Source of the DNA: Callaeas wilsoni
Lineage: Eukaryota; Chordata; Aves; Passeriformes; Callaeidae
Length of the DNA: 64,000 nucleotides
Assembly (NCBI GenBank): GCA_013398955.1
Contig: VWPU01008518.1
Span: 62,001 to 126,000, forward strand
Direction of reading: 5' to 3'
Numbering within the stretch: position 1 is the stretch's first letter; every line of letters starts with the position of its first letter. Shown here piece by piece: positions 61,601-64,000 of this stretch. The notes below the pieces were generated by a model. It had not been told where the DNA came from, ran no database searches, and was given only the letters and a program-made list of their open reading frames with translations. The position numbers were made by a program, and so were the translations under genes.

Positions 61601-64000
61601 TGGAGCCAGAGACCTTGGCGGTGGTGGCAGCTGGATATCTTGGCTTTATGAAGTTTGGATGCTCCACATCACCTATTCCAGGCTATTTCAGAAAATGCTT
61701 ATTTTGACGGTGGCACCACTGTTCTCCATCAACTGATTTTGTACATCTTTGGAGTTTGTGTTTTAGGTGAGGAGCTGGAGGCTCTACCAATGACTCCACC
61801 AACACTCTCATCTGTCAGACTCTTGTTTGGGCACCCACACAGGAATGTGTGACCACTGGTGTTGGGCTCCAGCCGAAGGGAAGGGAGAGGAATGGAGAAA
61901 CTGGGGAAGGCATGGAGGGCAGTAGATTTTGGCTCTAAGAGTGCTCCTCTAGACTCAGTTCCGATGTGCGCATGGGTCTGGATCCTTCTTGGCTGTTCAG
62001 GTTGTTGTTCCTCCAAGTGAGTGGCCCAGGATGGGAGCGTGGAGCCACAGAGGGGGGACACTCGGGAGGCAGAAGGGAGATTGTAGGATGTCACACCTGC
62101 ACAGATCAGGCGTGTAAAAGTCCCTGGATCTTTTGCCCCTCCGTGCTGCCAGAGGACAAGGCTCCCCCTCACCCAGCTCTTTCCTGTCTGGCAAGGTCTG
62201 TGGGTTGCTGGGGGATTGGCAACAGGTCATGTCCACAGCCAGGAGGTCTTGCAGGCGTTTGGGAGGTGACCCATGCCTCATTACCTCCGCTGGCACCTGG
62301 CATGTGACCCGGCACAGCCTTCGGCAAACAGAGCACTTTGTTCTGACCCTTTGCACTTCCCTGCCAGTGAGCTGCCCTCTAATCCCCCCAAGGAGGGATT
62401 TTCCTCTCCCATTCCAGCTCCCTGTGCCTTGGTCCCCTCGGAGAGCGGTCCAGGGTAATAATTTACTGCCTGCCACAAGCCACTCCTTCGGACTTTTTCT
62501 TCGACCTTCAGACTGCATTGCCAAAATAAAAACAACGGGAGGGAGAGCGGTACAGGCTGCTTCCCACAGCGAGAGTGTGGCAGTGCCCACCAGTCCTGCT
62601 GCCGGAGCCCAGGAGCCCTGTCTCTGCAGGTAATGCCCATTTGCTTTCTCTGGGATGATTGCAACCTTCCTTTCTTTTAATGAGTTCCTGAACCCCTTTG
62701 GGAGCAGCAGAGGTTTTTGTGAAGGACTCGCTCCTTGCTGCCAGGAGCCCCGCTGGCCTGTGGAAGAGCTGCTCCCCAGGGCCAGCAGCTGGAAGTGGAG
62801 GGGGGTTGAGCTCCAGCAGTGGGGTTGTTTCCCAGCTGTGGAGAAACCCAGGGGGGAGACAAGCAGCCTCCTTGCTCCACCTGCAAACTAGCTGGGAAGA
62901 TTTCTGGTGTTAACTGTGCCTCCCCCGGGGAACTTCCACCAAAGGAACTTCTATCACCTTGCTTGTCCCTGCAGCCCCACATCAGCTCACCTGGGAGAGC
63001 TCCTGTGGGGAGCACCCACGAGTGTTTCTGATCTGGGTAATTTCAGGGGCTGGCAGATCAGCAGAGACCAACTGTGTGTGTGTCCACAAGTTCCTGGGCC
63101 ACCTGCACATGGAAAGGAGCCTTGGGCTCCACTGGGGTTTGCAGGCAGCACCAGAAGGGTGAAGCTTACACCAGAAATTTCAGGTTGTGTTGGCTGTGCT
63201 CTCCTGGGCTGTGCGAGTCTCTGGGGCCTGGAGAAGCTCAGGGGTGTCCAGCAGCCTTCTAACAGAGCATTCCCAAACCCCTCGCTGGCAGGACAGGGAG
63301 AGCTGTTCCTGCTCGGTTCCAGAGCAGGGGAACAGAGCTGGGCTTGGCAGATTTCAGGACAGCTCTGCTGCTCTTGTACAGGGCTCACAGGTCCTGGCAG
63401 TGCCTTGAGCCCAGCTTGGACTGGGCTGCTCACTGGATCTATACGTGTAACTCTGCTGGAGACAATCTCTGGCTGTGCCAGCACCAGTTGCTTCCCGGGA
63501 TTTGCATGTGGATAAAAAGGGGTGAAAACCCGGATCCCATGCAGTGGAGCTGGAGCTGGCAGCTCTCAGGGATGGAGCAGGCAGAGGGGAGGCATTCCCA
63601 GGGTCACTGCACCCACAGCTTCTCCTGATGAAGCCGGTGTTGTGCCGGCAGCGAGGGGCCTGGGTTTGGGCAGTGCAGCTCTCAGAGCCACTTCTGAGCT
63701 GCTAAACCAATCCAGGAACCTGGATTCCTGCTCAATCCAGCCAGGAACCTGCCTCTCTGCCCTTGTCCCCACCAGGCTGAGCACCTCTGGGACTTGAGCT
63801 GTGGGTGGTGGCCCTGTGTCACACTGACCTGTGCTACAGGGGAAAAGAGGTATTCACCCCAAAAAGCAGGTTTTGGGGTTTGTGTATTTTGGGTTTGTTA
63901 TTTTTTTAAAGGTCCTAAAGCACCTGTAATGTGTCCTGAATTGCTGCTGGGAAGGAGAGGAGGGGACAGCAAACAGGAGAGTTGAGCGTTCCCCAAGGAC
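58606..64000. other. Downstream flank, no gene recognised
   Basis: The next gene expected by synteny, ACTR5, was not found. CpG-rich patches lie at about 59730-59960 and 60690-60920. Two exon-like segments with good acceptors were noted (60035-60088 and 60376-60434), without family resemblance. 62500-64000 is moderate-GC sequence with overlapping short open frames and nothing recognisable. Confidence 0.45.

Noticed and set aside
58606..64000. ACTR5, the next gene by synteny
   Set aside because: No actin-fold motifs or recognisable ACTR5 start were found in the open frames; it probably lies beyond the window.

Overview
The window looks like vertebrate nuclear DNA from a bird, probably a songbird. 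Coding sequence is split into short exons with GT-AG introns. At least a dozen fragments match the avian CR1 LINE 3' region, there are several avian-type retroviral LTRs, and the gene order ARHGAP40 then SLC32A1 (both on +) matches the block known from human chromosome 20q and chicken chromosome 20. These identifications come from recognising protein and repeat families; no search was run.

Layout. 1-3829 is upstream or intronic DNA with a CR1 fragment. 3830-11933 holds thirteen consecutive exons of ARHGAP40, a RhoGAP protein, all phase-compatible and ending in a stop codon with a poly(A) signal 16 bases later; the 5' coding exon or exons were not found. About 11.95-54 kb is a 42 kb intergenic stretch without a recognisable gene. 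It contains CR1 fragments, two solo LTRs with intact target-site duplications (18350-18849 and 44857-45457), an inverted pair of related LTR fragments (19641-20045 and 22776-23410), a 524-bp composite tandem duplication (40338-41385) with an inverted partial copy 0.5 kb away, microsatellites, an assembly gap in a pyrimidine tract (48122-48252), and several AT-rich blocks dense in homeodomain, POU and E-box-like motifs that could be distal regulatory DNA. 51.3-56.4 kb is GC- and CpG-rich. SLC32A1 (vesicular GABA/glycine transporter, VGAT) lies at 55226-57612 in two coding exons, with a 3' UTR to about 58.6 kb. 58.6-64 kb has no recognisable gene; ACTR5, expected next, was not seen.

The two genes are neighbours by conserved synteny and have no known shared pathway. 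ARHGAP40 should switch off Rho-family GTPases. SLC32A1 loads GABA and glycine into synaptic vesicles of inhibitory neurons. The noncoding blocks between them are more plausibly linked to SLC32A1, whose expression is tightly cell-type restricted, but that is inference. I found no undescribed biological system. The least explained structure is the tandem and inverted repeat cluster at 40.3-42.1 kb.
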